Positions 1 to 9,056 of a stretch of 64,000 nt of DNA are shown piece after piece. The first letter of the stretch is position 1, and each line of letters starts with the position of its first letter. Below the pieces are notes generated by a model. It ran no database searches and was not told the origin of the DNA. It saw only the letters and a list, made by a program, of their open reading frames with translations. Location: the NCBI RefSeq assembly GCF_000337675.1, contig NZ_AOIB01000013.1, forward strand, positions 211,557 through 275,556. The letters run 5' to 3'. The translations under genes were made by a program, and so were the position numbers. This DNA is from Natronococcus amylolyticus DSM 10524. Lineage in GTDB: Archaea > Halobacteriota > Halobacteria > Halobacteriales > Natrialbaceae.

Positions 1-399
1 GTGCCAGCGCTTCGTGAACTGCTTTCGCTCGCCGCGGTCGAACCGGAACCCCTGGGGTTCCGCGGGCGGATCGTGAACCGGGATTTCGGCGGCGTCGACG
101 AGCCCGTCGACGCTCCAGCGCCAGAGAATCGGCGAGCGCGTCCTCACCGTAATCGGGAACGGCATCGCGTTTCGCATCGTCACGCGAAACGGGATCGCGA
201 CCCCGGCCGGGTACGTCGACCGCGGCGTCGAGACGTCGATCGAGATCGCCCAGTGACAGAGTCGGTCGGGAACGAGCCGACGGCTCAGGCTCGTGCTGTC
301 GATCGACCGCATCGACTGCGGCTCGGTCTCTCGCTCCCGGGGCGAGAAGGGTTCGTCGTCGTCCCGGCGGAGAGCGCTCGACTCGTAGATCCGACGCAT
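1..399 (-). CDS. Hypothetical protein, DUF7974-like (3' part cut by window)
   Basis: The first 133 codons of a minus-strand gene run off the left edge with no stop. The protein starts MRRIYESSALRRDDDEPF and continues with a hydrophobic/aromatic pattern (IPFRVTMRNAMPFPITV, then SPILWRWSVDGL) that suggests an immunoglobulin-like beta-sandwich. From memory this N-terminus resembles haloarchaeal DUF7974 proteins; I cannot verify that. A plus-strand frame over the same bases is Arg-rich and looks like a shadow. The gene has the same direction as the ABC operon upstream of it (46 bases away), but no functional link is evident. Function unknown. Confidence 0.7.
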   Translation of the reverse strand, partial: MRRIYESSALRRDDDEPFSPRERETEPQSMRSIDSTSLSRRLVPDRLCHWAISIDVSTPRSTYPAGVAIPFRVTMRNAMPFPITVRTRSPILWRWSVDGLVDAAEIPVHDPPAEPQGFRFDRGERKQFTKRWH

Positions 400-445
400 A
401 GTTGGTGCAGGCGCGACGAGAACTAAAACGTTCGGAAGCCGCAGG

Positions 446-1825
446 TCAGTCGTCGGCGACGGCATCGGTCGCGCCGTCGTCAGACCGGAACTCGCCGTCG
501 GTGTACCGGTCGTCGTACAGCAGACAGGCGATCTCGTGGGTCTCGCCCGTCGGAACCTGATGGGGATCGTGGGTCTCGCAAGGCGACGTGAAGGTCTCCT
601 CGAGTCGCTCCCGGGCGGCCTCGAACTCCGCGTCGTGAAGCGCGTCGAGACTCTCGTCGAGCGCGCGCTCGACCGTCGGGTCGGAAACGGTCTCGGGAAT
701 CTCGAACTCCTCGCGGACCGACCGATCGAACGCCTCGCGGGGGAGCTCGTTCGGGTCCGTCGCCTCCTCGTCGACCTCGTCGACTGCGGTGATCGCCTCG
801 AGCTCCTCGGCGCCTCGAACCCGTAGCTTGAGATCGACGATCGAGCGCCAGACGTCCTGCGGGAGGTCGATCCCGTCGGGCGGGATGATCCGCGGACACC
901 GGGTGTGGAACCGACAGCCCGACGGCGGGTTCATCGGCGACGGGACGGTTCCGGGGAGCAGGATCTGCTCGCCGTTCCAGAGCGGATCCGGCTCCGGGAT
1001 CGCCGATAGCAGCGCCTCCGCGTAGGGGTGATGGGGCGGCGAGAACACCTCTTCGGTCGTCCCGACCTCCGCGAACTCGCCGAGGTACATCACCGCGATT
1101 CGATCCGAGATGTGCTCGACGACGCTCAGGTCGTGGGCGATGAAAATATACGAGAGGCCGAACTCCTCCTGGAGGTCCTCGAGCAGGTTGAGGATCTGTG
1201 CCTGTACCGAGACGTCGAGCGCCGAGACGGGTTCGTCACAGACGATGACCTCCGGGTCGACCGCCAGCGCCCGGGCGATACCGATGCGCTGGCGCTGGCC
1301 GCCGGAGAACTCGTGGGGGTAGCGGTGGGCGTGGTTCTGGCTCAGTCCGACCGTCTCGAGCAGCTCGTAGATTCGCTCGGTTCGTGCCTCGCCCTCGGCG
1401 ATGTCGTGGATATCCAGTGGCTCGCCGATGATGTCGCCGACCGTCAGCCGGGGATTCAGACTCGAGAACGGGTCCTGAAAGATGTACTGGACGTCGGTTC
1501 GCAGATCCCGCAGCTCCGAACTCGAGAGGCCGGTGAGTTCGACCTCCTCGCGGCGGCCGTTCTCGCCGACCCGCTGGCGATAGTAAACCGAACCGTCGGT
1601 CGGCTCGAGCAGACGAAGCAGCGACCGACCGAGGGTACTCTTCCCGCAGCCCGACTCGCCGACGACGCCCAGCGTCTCGCCCTCGTGAAGCTCGAGATCG
1701 ATCCCGTCGACGGCCTTGACCCACTTCGTTCGGCCGAGCAGTCCGTCGATGAAGCCGCTGCTCGCGTCGTAGTACTTCGTCAGGCCCTCGGCCCACAGGA
1801 TCGGCTCCCCGCTAGACCGGCTCAT
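446..1825 (-). CDS. Dipeptide/oligopeptide ABC transporter ATP-binding protein (DppF/OppF type)
   Basis: Second ATPase subunit of the peptide importer. Walker [10 protein letters not shown] lies at residues 56-64, the ABC signature SGGQRQR near 175 and Walker B VIVCDEP near 195. The C-terminal oligopeptide-transporter motif GCRFHTRCP is present. The protein is 459 residues, longer than the usual 320-350, because about 100 acidic residues separate the CRFHTRC half from the final CETHDPH...HEIAC half of that motif. The start overlaps the stop of the upstream ATPase gene as ATGA, so the two are translationally coupled. It should act on the cytoplasmic face, hydrolysing ATP to drive import. The substrate (dipeptide, oligopeptide or another solute) cannot be told from the sequence. 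Confidence 0.93.
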   Translation of the reverse strand: MSRSSGEPILWAEGLTKYYDASSGFIDGLLGRTKWVKAVDGIDLELHEGETLGVVGESGCGKSTLGRSLLRLLEPTDGSVYYRQRVGENGRREEVELTGLSSSELRDLRTDVQYIFQDPFSSLNPRLTVGDIIGEPLDIHDIAEGEARTERIYELLETVGLSQNHAHRYPHEFSGGQRQRIGIARALAVDPEVIVCDEPVSALDVSVQAQILNLLEDLQEEFGLSYIFIAHDLSVVEHISDRIAVMYLGEFAEVGTTEEVFSPPHHPYAEALLSAIPEPDPLWNGEQILLPGTVPSPMNPPSGCRFHTRCPRIIPPDGIDLPQDVWRSIVDLKLRVRGAEELEAITAVDEVDEEATDPNELPREAFDRSVREEFEIPETVSDPTVERALDESLDALHDAEFEAARERLEETFTSPCETHDPHQVPTGETHEIACLLYDDRYTDGEFRSDDGATDAVADD

Positions 1826-2907
1826 CGCCGATCACCCTCCGGATTCGGCGCGGTCGCGTCGGCGCGGGTGTCGTGTCCCTCTCGGATCTCGACCTCGTAG
1901 TCGAGTCCCTCCTGGAGCTCGCCGGTGTACTCGAGACACGCCGCCGCGCGCTCGGCGTCGGTTCCCGAGGCGTCCCGGCCCGTTTCCGGATTCAACAGCG
2001 GCGGTTCCCGCTTGGTACAGACGTCCTCGGCGTACGGACACCGGGGGTGGAAGCTACAGCCCGGCGGGAGCTCAACGAGGTCGGGCATCGTCCCCGGAAT
2101 CGTCTGGAGGCGCTCGCGCCTGTCGCCGACGCGAGGGATCGAGCTCATCAGCCCGACCGTGTAGGGATGTTTCGGGTCGTAGTACAGCTCCTCGACGGGC
2201 GCCTTCTCGACGGGGCTGCCCGCGTACATCACCATCACTCGATCGCAGACCTCGGCGACGACGCCGAGGTCGTGGGTGATGAGCTGGATCGCCGTGTCGA
2301 ACTCGTCGGCCAGGCTCTCGAGCTCCTCCAGGATCTGGGCCTCGATCGTCACGTCCAGAGCGGTCGTCGGCTCGTCACAGAGCAACAGGTCGGGATCACA
2401 GGACAGCGCCATCGCGATCACCGCTCGCTGTTGCATCCCGCCGGAGAACTCGTGTGGGTAGTCGGAGTACCGCGACTCGGCCTCGGGGATCCCGACGGTG
2501 TCGAGCAGCTGGATCGTCCGTTCGCGAGCCTCTTCGTCGTCGTAGTCGAGATGGTGGCGGACCGCCTCGGCGATCTGCTCGCCGACGGTGTACACCGGGT
2601 TCAGGGCCGTCTGGGCGTCCTGGAAGATCATCGCGATCTCGTTGCCCCGGACGTCCCTGATCTCCTCCTCGCTCATCTCGAGTAAGTCCTCGCCCTTGAA
2701 CAGGATCTCGCCGCTCTCGATGCGACCCGGGCTCTCGATGAGCCGCATCAGCGAGAGGGCGGTGACGCTTTTCCCGGCGCCGCTCTCGCCGACGACGCCG
2801 AACTTCTCGCCGCGCTCGATGCGATAGGAGAGGTCGTCGACGGCGGTGACGACGCCCTCCTGCGTGTAGAACTTGACCGTGAGATCGTTGACCTCGAGTA
2901 GTGCCAT
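1822..2907 (-). CDS. Dipeptide/oligopeptide ABC transporter ATP-binding protein (DppD/OppD type)
   Basis: First ATPase subunit of the importer. It has Walker A GESGAGKS, signature [14 protein letters not shown], Walker B LLLCDEP, the H-loop LITHD and the C-terminal [14 protein letters not shown] motif typical of OppD/DppD. I place the start at the ATG giving [14 protein letters not shown], one base after the permease stop. A GTG three codons upstream (2916) would add MAK and overlap that stop. The gene lies third of four transporter genes downstream of the binding protein and is coupled to the following ATPase by an ATGA overlap. The length of about 360 residues is normal for the family. Confidence 0.93.
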   Translation of the reverse strand: MALLEVNDLTVKFYTQEGVVTAVDDLSYRIERGEKFGVVGESGAGKSVTALSLMRLIESPGRIESGEILFKGEDLLEMSEEEIRDVRGNEIAMIFQDAQTALNPVYTVGEQIAEAVRHHLDYDDEEARERTIQLLDTVGIPEAESRYSDYPHEFSGGMQQRAVIAMALSCDPDLLLCDEPTTALDVTIEAQILEELESLADEFDTAIQLITHDLGVVAEVCDRVMVMYAGSPVEKAPVEELYYDPKHPYTVGLMSSIPRVGDRRERLQTIPGTMPDLVELPPGCSFHPRCPYAEDVCTKREPPLLNPETGRDASGTDAERAAACLEYTGELQEGLDYEVEIREGHDTRADATAPNPEGDRR

Positions 2908-2908
2908 C

Positions 2909-3958
2909 TTAGCCACCTCCCTGCCCTTCGATACCCGTCTCCTGGGCGTCGAAGGCGTCGTTGACCCCGTCGCCGATCATGTTCATCGCCATCACGAACA
3001 GGAAGATCGCGCCGCCGGGGAAGACCGTGGCCCACCAGGGGATCGCGCCGCCGGGACCCTGGATGAGTGTCTCTCGCGTCTGGTCGAGCATCGTCCCCCA
3101 CTCGGCGGTGCCGGGCGGCATGCCGAGCCCGAGGAACCCGAGCGCGGCGACGCCGATGACGACGGTGCCGATGTTGAGCGTCCCGTAGACGATCAGCGGC
3201 GGCATCGCGTTCGGGACGATGTGTTTGAAGATCACCGACCGATCGCGCGCACCTAACGCCTTCGCGGCCATAACGTACTCGTTTTCCTTGATCGTCAGGA
3301 CCTCGCCGCGTATCAGTCGGGCGTAGGTGATCCAGCCCGGGATCGCGAACGCAGCGACGAGCTGCCAGTAGCCGCCGCCGAGTGTGGCGACGATGATCAG
3401 CGCCAGGATGAGGCCGGGGAACGCGTAGACGGTGTCGACGATTCGCATCAGGATCTCGTCGGTCCAGCCGCCGTAGTAGCCCGAGATCGCCCCGTAAACC
3501 AGTCCGAAGGTGGCGCTGAGGCCGACGACGATGAAGCCGATCGAGATGCTGTACCGACCGCCGTACAGGACCCGCGAGAACAGGTCGCGGCCGTCGCCGT
3601 CGGTCCCCATCGGGTGGGAGAGCGTCGGCGAGTCGTAAGTTCCCGCCGACGACTCCGGGCTCATGTACATGATCGTCGTCGGATCGTAGGGGGCGATCGA
3701 GAACGGCTGGACCGTCATCCCCATCATCGTAATCGGACGGGCGAAAACCGCGAGCAGGGTGAGAACGGCGACGACGAACAGCCCGATCAGCGCCGTCCGG
3801 TTGCGTTTGAACCGCTTCCAGGCCCGCTCGAACCGCCCCTCGGTCTCGCCGCCGCTCTCCTCGGTCCAGTCGGACAGCGAGTCGCGCTGTCGGACCCGCT
3901 CCGGATCGAAGCCGGTCACTCGAATTCGTCCGCGCTCGGTGTGTTGCTCGTTACTCAT
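2909..3958 (-). CDS. Dipeptide/oligopeptide ABC transporter permease (DppC/OppC type)
   Basis: Inner-membrane permease of 349 residues. An N-terminal cytoplasmic stretch of about 50 residues, rich in charges, precedes the first membrane helix (ALIGLFVVAVLTLLAVFA). The OppC-type extracytoplasmic loop contains HPMGTDGDGRDLFSRVLYGGR, and the BPD EAA loop reads EYVMAAKALGARDRSVIFKH followed by PNAMPP. Five to six helices are visible, as expected. The start overlaps the dppB-type stop by eight bases (ATGAGTAA), so it is co-translated with its partner permease. Confidence 0.93.
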   Translation of the reverse strand: MSNEQHTERGRIRVTGFDPERVRQRDSLSDWTEESGGETEGRFERAWKRFKRNRTALIGLFVVAVLTLLAVFARPITMMGMTVQPFSIAPYDPTTIMYMSPESSAGTYDSPTLSHPMGTDGDGRDLFSRVLYGGRYSISIGFIVVGLSATFGLVYGAISGYYGGWTDEILMRIVDTVYAFPGLILALIIVATLGGGYWQLVAAFAIPGWITYARLIRGEVLTIKENEYVMAAKALGARDRSVIFKHIVPNAMPPLIVYGTLNIGTVVIGVAALGFLGLGMPPGTAEWGTMLDQTRETLIQGPGGAIPWWATVFPGGAIFLFVMAMNMIGDGVNDAFDAQETGIEGQGGG

Positions 3959-4907
3959 ATCTGATCCTCGGATCGAGAACCGCGTACAGGATGTCTGCGA
4001 GCAGATTCGCCAGGACGATGAACACGCCGGTAAACAGCGTGATCGCCATGATCAGGTTGATCTCGCGCTGGTTGATCGCGTCGATGAACTCGCGACCGAG
4101 CCCCGGCCAGTTGAACACCACCTCGACGACGACCGAGCCGGCGACGATACTCGCCGTCAGCGTCGCCGCGAGTGTCACGACCGAGATCAGCGAGTTCCGC
4201 AGCACGTGTTTGAGGACGACCTGTCGCTCCGGAAGCCCCTTCGCTCGAGCCGCGGTCACGTACTCCTTGTTCAGCTCCTCGGCCATCGAGGTTCGCATCA
4301 CGCGCATGATGCTCGCCGCCGCGGCGGTTCCGATCGTGATTCCGGGTAGGATCAGATAGAACAGCATCTGCGGGTGGTACAGCGGCAGGCGGGAGGGCGG
4401 CAACACGGTCCAGATCTCCAGCCAGAGCGCGCCGATCAGGATCAACATCAGGCCGAGCCAGAAGTTCGGGATCGAGATCCCCGACAGCGCGACGAAGCGG
4501 CTGACGGTGTCGGCGAGCTGGTCTTTCTTGATGGCCGCGTAGATCCCGGTCGGGATCGCGATCAGGAGACCGAACAGCCAGCCGAACAGGCCGAGCGCGA
4601 TCGTCTCGGGGAGTCGCGCGATAATAACCGAGGAGACGTCCTGGCCGGAGCTGACAACCTCGCCGAAGTCCCCGGTCAGGACGTTCCCCATCCAGGTCAG
4701 GTACTGCTCCCAAATCGGGCCATCGAGCCCGTATCGGGCGCGCATCTGGGCCTCGTCGGCCGCCGTCATATGGGGATTGGTTGCGGCCATCTGGCTGATC
4801 GGATCACCCGGCGTGAGATGCACCAGCGCGAAGGTGATCACCGAGACGCCGAACAGAATCGGAACGATCGACAACAGTCGCTTCAGTATGAAACGTCGTA
4901 AACTCAT
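3951..4907 (-). CDS. Dipeptide/oligopeptide ABC transporter permease (DppB/OppB type)
   Basis: Permease of 318 residues starting MSLRRFILKRLLSIVPILFG, the classical DppB/OppB first helix. An in-frame start seven codons upstream (4928) would add an implausible MQCSRNI. The family motif VHLTPGDPI follows the first helix. The EAA loop reads EYVTAARAKGLPERQVVLKH, and the C-terminus ends with the usual LLADILYAVLDPRIRYE. It pairs with the DppC-type permease, whose start overlaps its stop. The gene follows the binding-protein gene by 39 bases in the same direction. Confidence 0.93.
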   Translation of the reverse strand: MSLRRFILKRLLSIVPILFGVSVITFALVHLTPGDPISQMAATNPHMTAADEAQMRARYGLDGPIWEQYLTWMGNVLTGDFGEVVSSGQDVSSVIIARLPETIALGLFGWLFGLLIAIPTGIYAAIKKDQLADTVSRFVALSGISIPNFWLGLMLILIGALWLEIWTVLPPSRLPLYHPQMLFYLILPGITIGTAAAASIMRVMRTSMAEELNKEYVTAARAKGLPERQVVLKHVLRNSLISVVTLAATLTASIVAGSVVVEVVFNWPGLGREFIDAINQREINLIMAITLFTGVFIVLANLLADILYAVLDPRIRYE

Positions 4908-4946
4908 GATATTTCTCGAACACTGCAAACGGCTACCGGGACGACC

Positions 4947-6884
4947 TCACTCGAGGTCGTGGTCTTCTATCACTTCTTCGATGAGCTCCGCGGCCGCCTC
5001 GGGGTCGTACTCGTTCGTCGGCCGGATGGTCTCCTCGAGGGCCTCGGCGTCGGTCGTGCCGTTCTCCTCGGCGAGCTCCGGCAGGTCGGTCCAGGCCGGA
5101 CGCGCCCAGCCGTTGAGCACGTTGTCGACGATCTCCTGGCGCGGAACGAGGTGGTTGACGGCCCGACGGAGACGGTCGTCGTCCCACGGCTCGACGTTCA
5201 TCGGATACTGGATGTACTCGTACCCCCCGGCCTCGACGCTGTCGATGACGTAGTCGTCGTCCTCCTCGAAGTCGTCGAGGACGTCCGTCGCGAGCCCGTA
5301 GGTCATATCGATCTCGTCGCTCTGGAGCGCCCCCGCGCGACTCGAGTCGTCGGGAACGATCTCCATCTCGAGTTCGTCGATGACGGGGCCGTCCGGGAAC
5401 TCCTCGGGGCCGTCGAACCACTCCTTGTTCTCGAGACCGATTTCCTCGAGCCAGTACCCGTCGTTCTTGGTGAACTCGACGTACTGCCCCTCGGAGTAGT
5501 CGCTGAGTTCGTAGGGGCCGGTCCCGATCGGGTCGTTGTCGGCGCTGGGGTCGAGTTCGCCGCCCTCGAGTTCGGCCTGCTCGAGCGAGTGGATGTACAG
5601 CCCCGGCAGCTCGCGTTCGGCCTCGGCGTCGGGGATCTGGGCGTAGAGGTTGACGGTGTACTCGTCGACCTCCTCGGCGTACAGCAGCGAGTCGTAGGTC
5701 TGGGCCTCCAGATCGGAGTTCTCGTAGCGCCGGGCCGTCGCGACGACGTGCTCGGCGGTCAGCTCCTCGCCGTTGGTAAACTCGATTCCCTCGTGGAGTT
5801 CGTACTGGAACTGCATCCCGAAGACGCCGTCCTCGACGGCCTCGCCGGCCTCCTCTGGGGTGAGTACGCGTACCGTGTCGTCCTCGGCCGGGTTGTCATC
5901 GGGGTGAGTGACGACGACCTGCTCGTCGGTGTCGAGGACGCCCTCCTCGTCGGCGTCGACCTCGATCATGTACTCCTCGTAGTCGGTCCGGTCGATGTCC
6001 TGGGTCTCGACGAGCTCGTAGTCCTCGGCGAGCCACGGGTAGAGATTCCCCTCGGTGTCGCTTGCGACCAGCTGTTCGAAGATCAGCACCTGGACGAGCG
6101 TCGAGGGCGCACCCGTCGTGTACGGCGGATCGAACAGTTCGGGATCCTCGGTGAGTCCGGCCCGAAGGGTGCCTCCCTCCTCGAGGTCCGAGATGTCCGT
6201 TTCGTCGGGATGGGCGTCCTCGTCGATCCAGGTGACGACCTCGTCCTGTGGGGCGTGGAGCCCGTAGCTGAACGTGCTCTCGGTGAACGGGTTCTGTCTG
6301 AATCCGTGAACGTTTGTGTTCATCACGCCGGCCTGCAGATCGAAGTGCGTGATCGAGCTGTAGCGCTCGTCGGCGAGGTACTCCCAGATCTCGTCGTAGC
6401 GCTCGCGTCGTTCCTCGTCGTCGTCCGCGACGTCGACGCCGTAACGGGCGTCGTCCATCATCTGGTCGAGCTCGTCGTCGCTGATCCCGTTTAAGTTACA
6501 GCACTGGCCGATGTTGTCGCTGTGGTGAAGCGCCTGACAGAAACTTTCGGGGTTGAACGTGCCCGAGAGCCCGATACAGGGGACGTACCCGTTCTCGGCG
6601 TACTCGGGGTCCATGACGCGCTGGGAGTAGTCGTTGAACTCGTAGGTGTCAATCTCAGTCGTGAAGTAGCCCGACTCCTCTAGGGAGGTCGCGATCAGGT
6701 CGACCATCTGGACCCGGTCGTCGTTGTCGGAGTTGACCTCCAGCTGAACGTGAATCGGCGCGTCGTCGTCGCCGTCGTCTCCACCAAGACAGCCGGCGAC
6801 TGCCGCGATACTTACCCCACCAGCACCCTGCAGTAATCGCCGTCTATCGATATCGATTGAGGATTGCTTGTGATCCTGCACCAT
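4947..6884 (-). CDS. Peptide ABC transporter substrate-binding lipoprotein, apparently circularly permuted
   Basis: A 645-residue lipoprotein with Tat motif DRRRLLQG (13-20) and lipobox AVAGC (Cys32). Parts of the SBP_bac_5 fold occur in swapped order. Residues 43-215 match the usual C-terminal part (HVQLEVNSDNDDRVQMVDLI, elements like ISDDELDQMMDDA and the terminal NVHGFR). Residues 236-645 match the usual N-terminal and middle parts (GGTLRAGLTEDPELFDP, YPWLAEDYEL, IEFTNGEELTAEHVV, DPIGTGPYELSDY, LRRAVNHLVPRQEIVDNVLNG). The protein ends at YDPEAAAELIEEV, the point where a normal family member would run on into the part found here at residue 43. Cys103, Cys116, Cys128 and Cys129 are unusual for a haloarchaeal extracytoplasmic protein. 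It is the first gene of the ABC operon. Confidence 0.88.
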   Translation of the reverse strand: MVQDHKQSSIDIDRRRLLQGAGGVSIAAVAGCLGGDDGDDDAPIHVQLEVNSDNDDRVQMVDLIATSLEESGYFTTEIDTYEFNDYSQRVMDPEYAENGYVPCIGLSGTFNPESFCQALHHSDNIGQCCNLNGISDDELDQMMDDARYGVDVADDDEERRERYDEIWEYLADERYSSITHFDLQAGVMNTNVHGFRQNPFTESTFSYGLHAPQDEVVTWIDEDAHPDETDISDLEEGGTLRAGLTEDPELFDPPYTTGAPSTLVQVLIFEQLVASDTEGNLYPWLAEDYELVETQDIDRTDYEEYMIEVDADEEGVLDTDEQVVVTHPDDNPAEDDTVRVLTPEEAGEAVEDGVFGMQFQYELHEGIEFTNGEELTAEHVVATARRYENSDLEAQTYDSLLYAEEVDEYTVNLYAQIPDAEAERELPGLYIHSLEQAELEGGELDPSADNDPIGTGPYELSDYSEGQYVEFTKNDGYWLEEIGLENKEWFDGPEEFPDGPVIDELEMEIVPDDSSRAGALQSDEIDMTYGLATDVLDDFEEDDDYVIDSVEAGGYEYIQYPMNVEPWDDDRLRRAVNHLVPRQEIVDNVLNGWARPAWTDLPELAEENGTTDAEALEETIRPTNEYDPEAAAELIEEVIEDHDLE

Positions 6885-6904
6885 GATCTTTCATGTGTAA
6901 AGCT

Positions 6905-6916
6905 AATATATATATG
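6905..6916 (-). promoter_or_regulatory. Probable promoter (TATA box) of the ABC operon
   Basis: An alternating T/A run lies 21-32 bases upstream of the binding-protein start on the minus strand, the spacing expected for a haloarchaeal leaderless or near-leaderless transcript. The rest of 6885-7086 is unusually AT-rich for this genome and holds no gene I can support. Confidence 0.55.
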
Positions 6917-7086
6917 TATTGCTTCAGGACGGCGCAACACTTACCCCGTCTAATTCGGTGTTACTCTGGCGGATGGACGTCCAGTAGAACCACCAGTAGG
7001 AGACGATCGTTGGAAAGCCTCGGTTACCTGTTGAAGGAATAGAAAACAATTAGAGAGTTTCAATCGCTCAGAAACGAACGTGTAAC

Positions 7087-7653
7087 TTAATCGCCCTCTT
7101 CGTCGACGATAACGACTTCACCGTCGACGACGTCGACGTTAATCAGCGTCTTGACGTCGTAGCCGGCGTCGGCCACCTTGTTCTCGCCACCGGCCTTCTT
7201 GATCACCGCGACCGTGTCGATGACCTCCGCGCCGATATCGTCGAGCGCCTCGAGCACCGCCGCCAGCGTGCCGCCCGTCGAGAGCACGTCGTCGAGCACG
7301 AGCACCCGTTCGCCCTCGCGAACGTCGTTGATGTACATCTCGTTCTCGGAGTAGCCCGTCTCCTGGAAGATCGCGACCTCGTCGTCGAGCCCGTACTGTC
7401 GTTTCCGGATGACGGTCAGCGGGATGTCGGTCATCAGCGACACCGCCGTGGAGATGTGAATCCCCATCGCGGCGGGCGTGACGATCCGGTCGACGTCCTC
7501 GAGGTCGGCCTTCCGGATGATGCGGATGACGATTTCGCGCAGGAGGCCGGGGTCGAGCTTCGGGACGCCGTCACTGATCGGGTGGACGAAGTAGTGGTAG
7601 CCGTCTTTCTCGATGATCGGCGCCTCGAGGAGCGACCGCTTCAGCTGGTCCAT
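7087..7653 (-). CDS. hpt: Hypoxanthine/guanine phosphoribosyltransferase (archaeal HGPRTase-like)
   Basis: A 188-residue purine salvage enzyme transferring phosphoribosyl from PRPP to hypoxanthine or guanine. The PRPP loop is [14 protein letters not shown] (118-131), and the N-terminus [24 protein letters not shown] is typical of the archaeal family. The frame stays open 82 codons further upstream, but that extension is Arg-rich noise. The ATG at 7653 gives the family's usual length and is preceded by a TTTTAC box at -24 to -30. A neighbouring coaBC gene in the same direction has its own promoter. Confidence 0.92.
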   Translation of the reverse strand: MDQLKRSLLEAPIIEKDGYHYFVHPISDGVPKLDPGLLREIVIRIIRKADLEDVDRIVTPAAMGIHISTAVSLMTDIPLTVIRKRQYGLDDEVAIFQETGYSENEMYINDVREGERVLVLDDVLSTGGTLAAVLEALDDIGAEVIDTVAVIKKAGGENKVADAGYDVKTLINVDVVDGEVVIVDEEGD

Positions 7654-7676
7654 GTCGTGGGTCGGACGGTAGGCGA

Positions 7677-7683
7677 GTAAAAG
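7677..7683 (-). promoter_or_regulatory. Probable TATA box of hpt
   Basis: Minus-strand CTTTTAC lies 24-30 bases upstream of the chosen hpt ATG, supporting both that start and a leaderless mRNA. Confidence 0.5.
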
Positions 7684-7810
7684 TTGACGATACACGCCGG
7701 AGCCGTCCGCGCTGAATCGTCCGTACCACGACTCTCTCCGACATCGAGCGCTGTAACCGAGCCACACGGCCGTCGGAGCGCGATCTCGGAACCCCGACGT
7801 GTCGCCGGCC

Positions 7811-9010
7811 CTACGTCTCGAGGACGGCTGCCAGCGAGTCGGCGACCTCGAGGGAGAGCCCCACCTTTGAGCCCGTGTACGACGATGTACCCCCCTCACG
7901 GACCAGCAGCGCGCGCGTTCGATCCGATCCCATGACGCTCGCGTCGTTGGCGACGACGAACTCGAGGGCCGCCCGCTCGAGGGTTTCCCTGGCCCGGTCG
8001 ATCATCGCCTCGTCGTCGCCGGAGGTCTCGGTCTTGAAGCCGACGATCGGCAGGTCGGGGTGGGTCTCGCGGATCTCGTCGATGAGCTTCGGCGTGGGCT
8101 CGAGCTCCAGGGACAGCTCCTGACCGGAACGGATCTTCTCGGGACTGGACTCGAGGGTGTAGTCGCCGATAGCGGCGACCGACACGAGCGCGTCGGCGTC
8201 CTCACAGCTCTCGCGGGTCGCGTCGAGCATCTCCGCTGCGCTCTCGACCCGCTCGACCTCGACGCCGGGGATCGACTCCCACTCCGACCCGCCGCCCGCC
8301 TCGAGCGAGTGCGGGCCGACGACGCCGTGGACCAGGGTCACGTCGGCGCCCCGAACCGCACAGGCCCTGGCGACGGCCCGTCCCGTCTTCCCCGACGACC
8401 GGTTCGTCAGCACGCGAACGGGATCGATCGTCTCGCTCGTCGCCCCGCTCGTGACGACGACGTGACGCCCCTCGAGCGGGCGGTCGCCGACCGCGCGGGC
8501 GACGCTCGTGACGATCGCCGCCTCGCTGGCGATCTTGGCCTTCCCCTCCTCGATCCGGGGATCGGTGAACTCGACGCCCCAGTCTTCGACGGTCTCGATC
8601 GCCTCGAGCACGCCAGGGTGGTCGTACATCGGCTCGTGCATCGCGGGGGCGATCACGACCAGCGTGTCGGCGCCGAGCGCCGTCGTCGCACACGTCGTGA
8701 CGGGCGTGTCGTCGACCGCGCCCGCGATCTTGCCGACGGTGTTGGCCGTCGCGGGCGCGATCAGGAACACGTCAGCCCAGCCCTCGTATCCGCAGAGTTC
8801 GACGTGCTCGACGCTCCCCGTGATCTCGGTGACGACGTCGTTCTCGGTCGCGAACTCGACGGCCCAGGGGTGGACGATCCCCCGTGCGCTCCCGCTCATC
8901 ACCCCTCGCACCGCTGCGCCGTGGCGCCGCAGCTCGTGGGCCAGTTCGACCGTCTTTACGGCCGCGATCGACCCCGTCACTCCGAGCGCGACGTTGACTC
9001 CCTCGAGCAT
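7811..9010 (-). CDS. coaBC: Bifunctional phosphopantothenoylcysteine decarboxylase / phosphopantothenate-cysteine ligase
   Basis: A 399-residue two-domain coenzyme A biosynthesis enzyme. The N-terminal flavoprotein domain (about 1-175) starts [19 protein letters not shown] and carries the catalytic-type His in [24 protein letters not shown] and the [11 protein letters not shown] loop. The C-terminal CoaB domain (about 180-399) starts [19 protein letters not shown] with [10 protein letters not shown], and later VGFKTET and VANDAS. PAMH replaces the common PAMN, a variation also expected in archaeal forms. On the minus strand a GCTTAAC box lies about 30 bases upstream of the ATG. It converts phosphopantothenate to phosphopantetheine via the cysteine adduct. 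Confidence 0.93.
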   Translation of the reverse strand: MLEGVNVALGVTGSIAAVKTVELAHELRRHGAAVRGVMSGSARGIVHPWAVEFATENDVVTEITGSVEHVELCGYEGWADVFLIAPATANTVGKIAGAVDDTPVTTCATTALGADTLVVIAPAMHEPMYDHPGVLEAIETVEDWGVEFTDPRIEEGKAKIASEAAIVTSVARAVGDRPLEGRHVVVTSGATSETIDPVRVLTNRSSGKTGRAVARACAVRGADVTLVHGVVGPHSLEAGGGSEWESIPGVEVERVESAAEMLDATRESCEDADALVSVAAIGDYTLESSPEKIRSGQELSLELEPTPKLIDEIRETHPDLPIVGFKTETSGDDEAMIDRARETLERAALEFVVANDASVMGSDRTRALLVREGGTSSYTGSKVGLSLEVADSLAAVLET

Positions 9011-9056
9011 TCGTCCCCTACTCTCGCTCGGGACGTGTTAAGCGTAGCGAGGGCGG

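Noticed and set aside
1..426. A plus-strand reading frame of 141 codons at the left edge
   Set aside because: Arg-rich and unlike a protein; the minus strand over the same bases has a clear protein frame with a start at 399.
4959..6494. A 511-codon plus-strand frame opposite the binding protein
   Set aside because: A mirror frame of an acidic gene in GC-rich DNA; no domain pattern.
7654..7899. An N-terminal extension of hpt by 82 codons
   Set aside because: Overlaps coaBC, is Arg-rich, and a promoter box lies in front of the shorter start.
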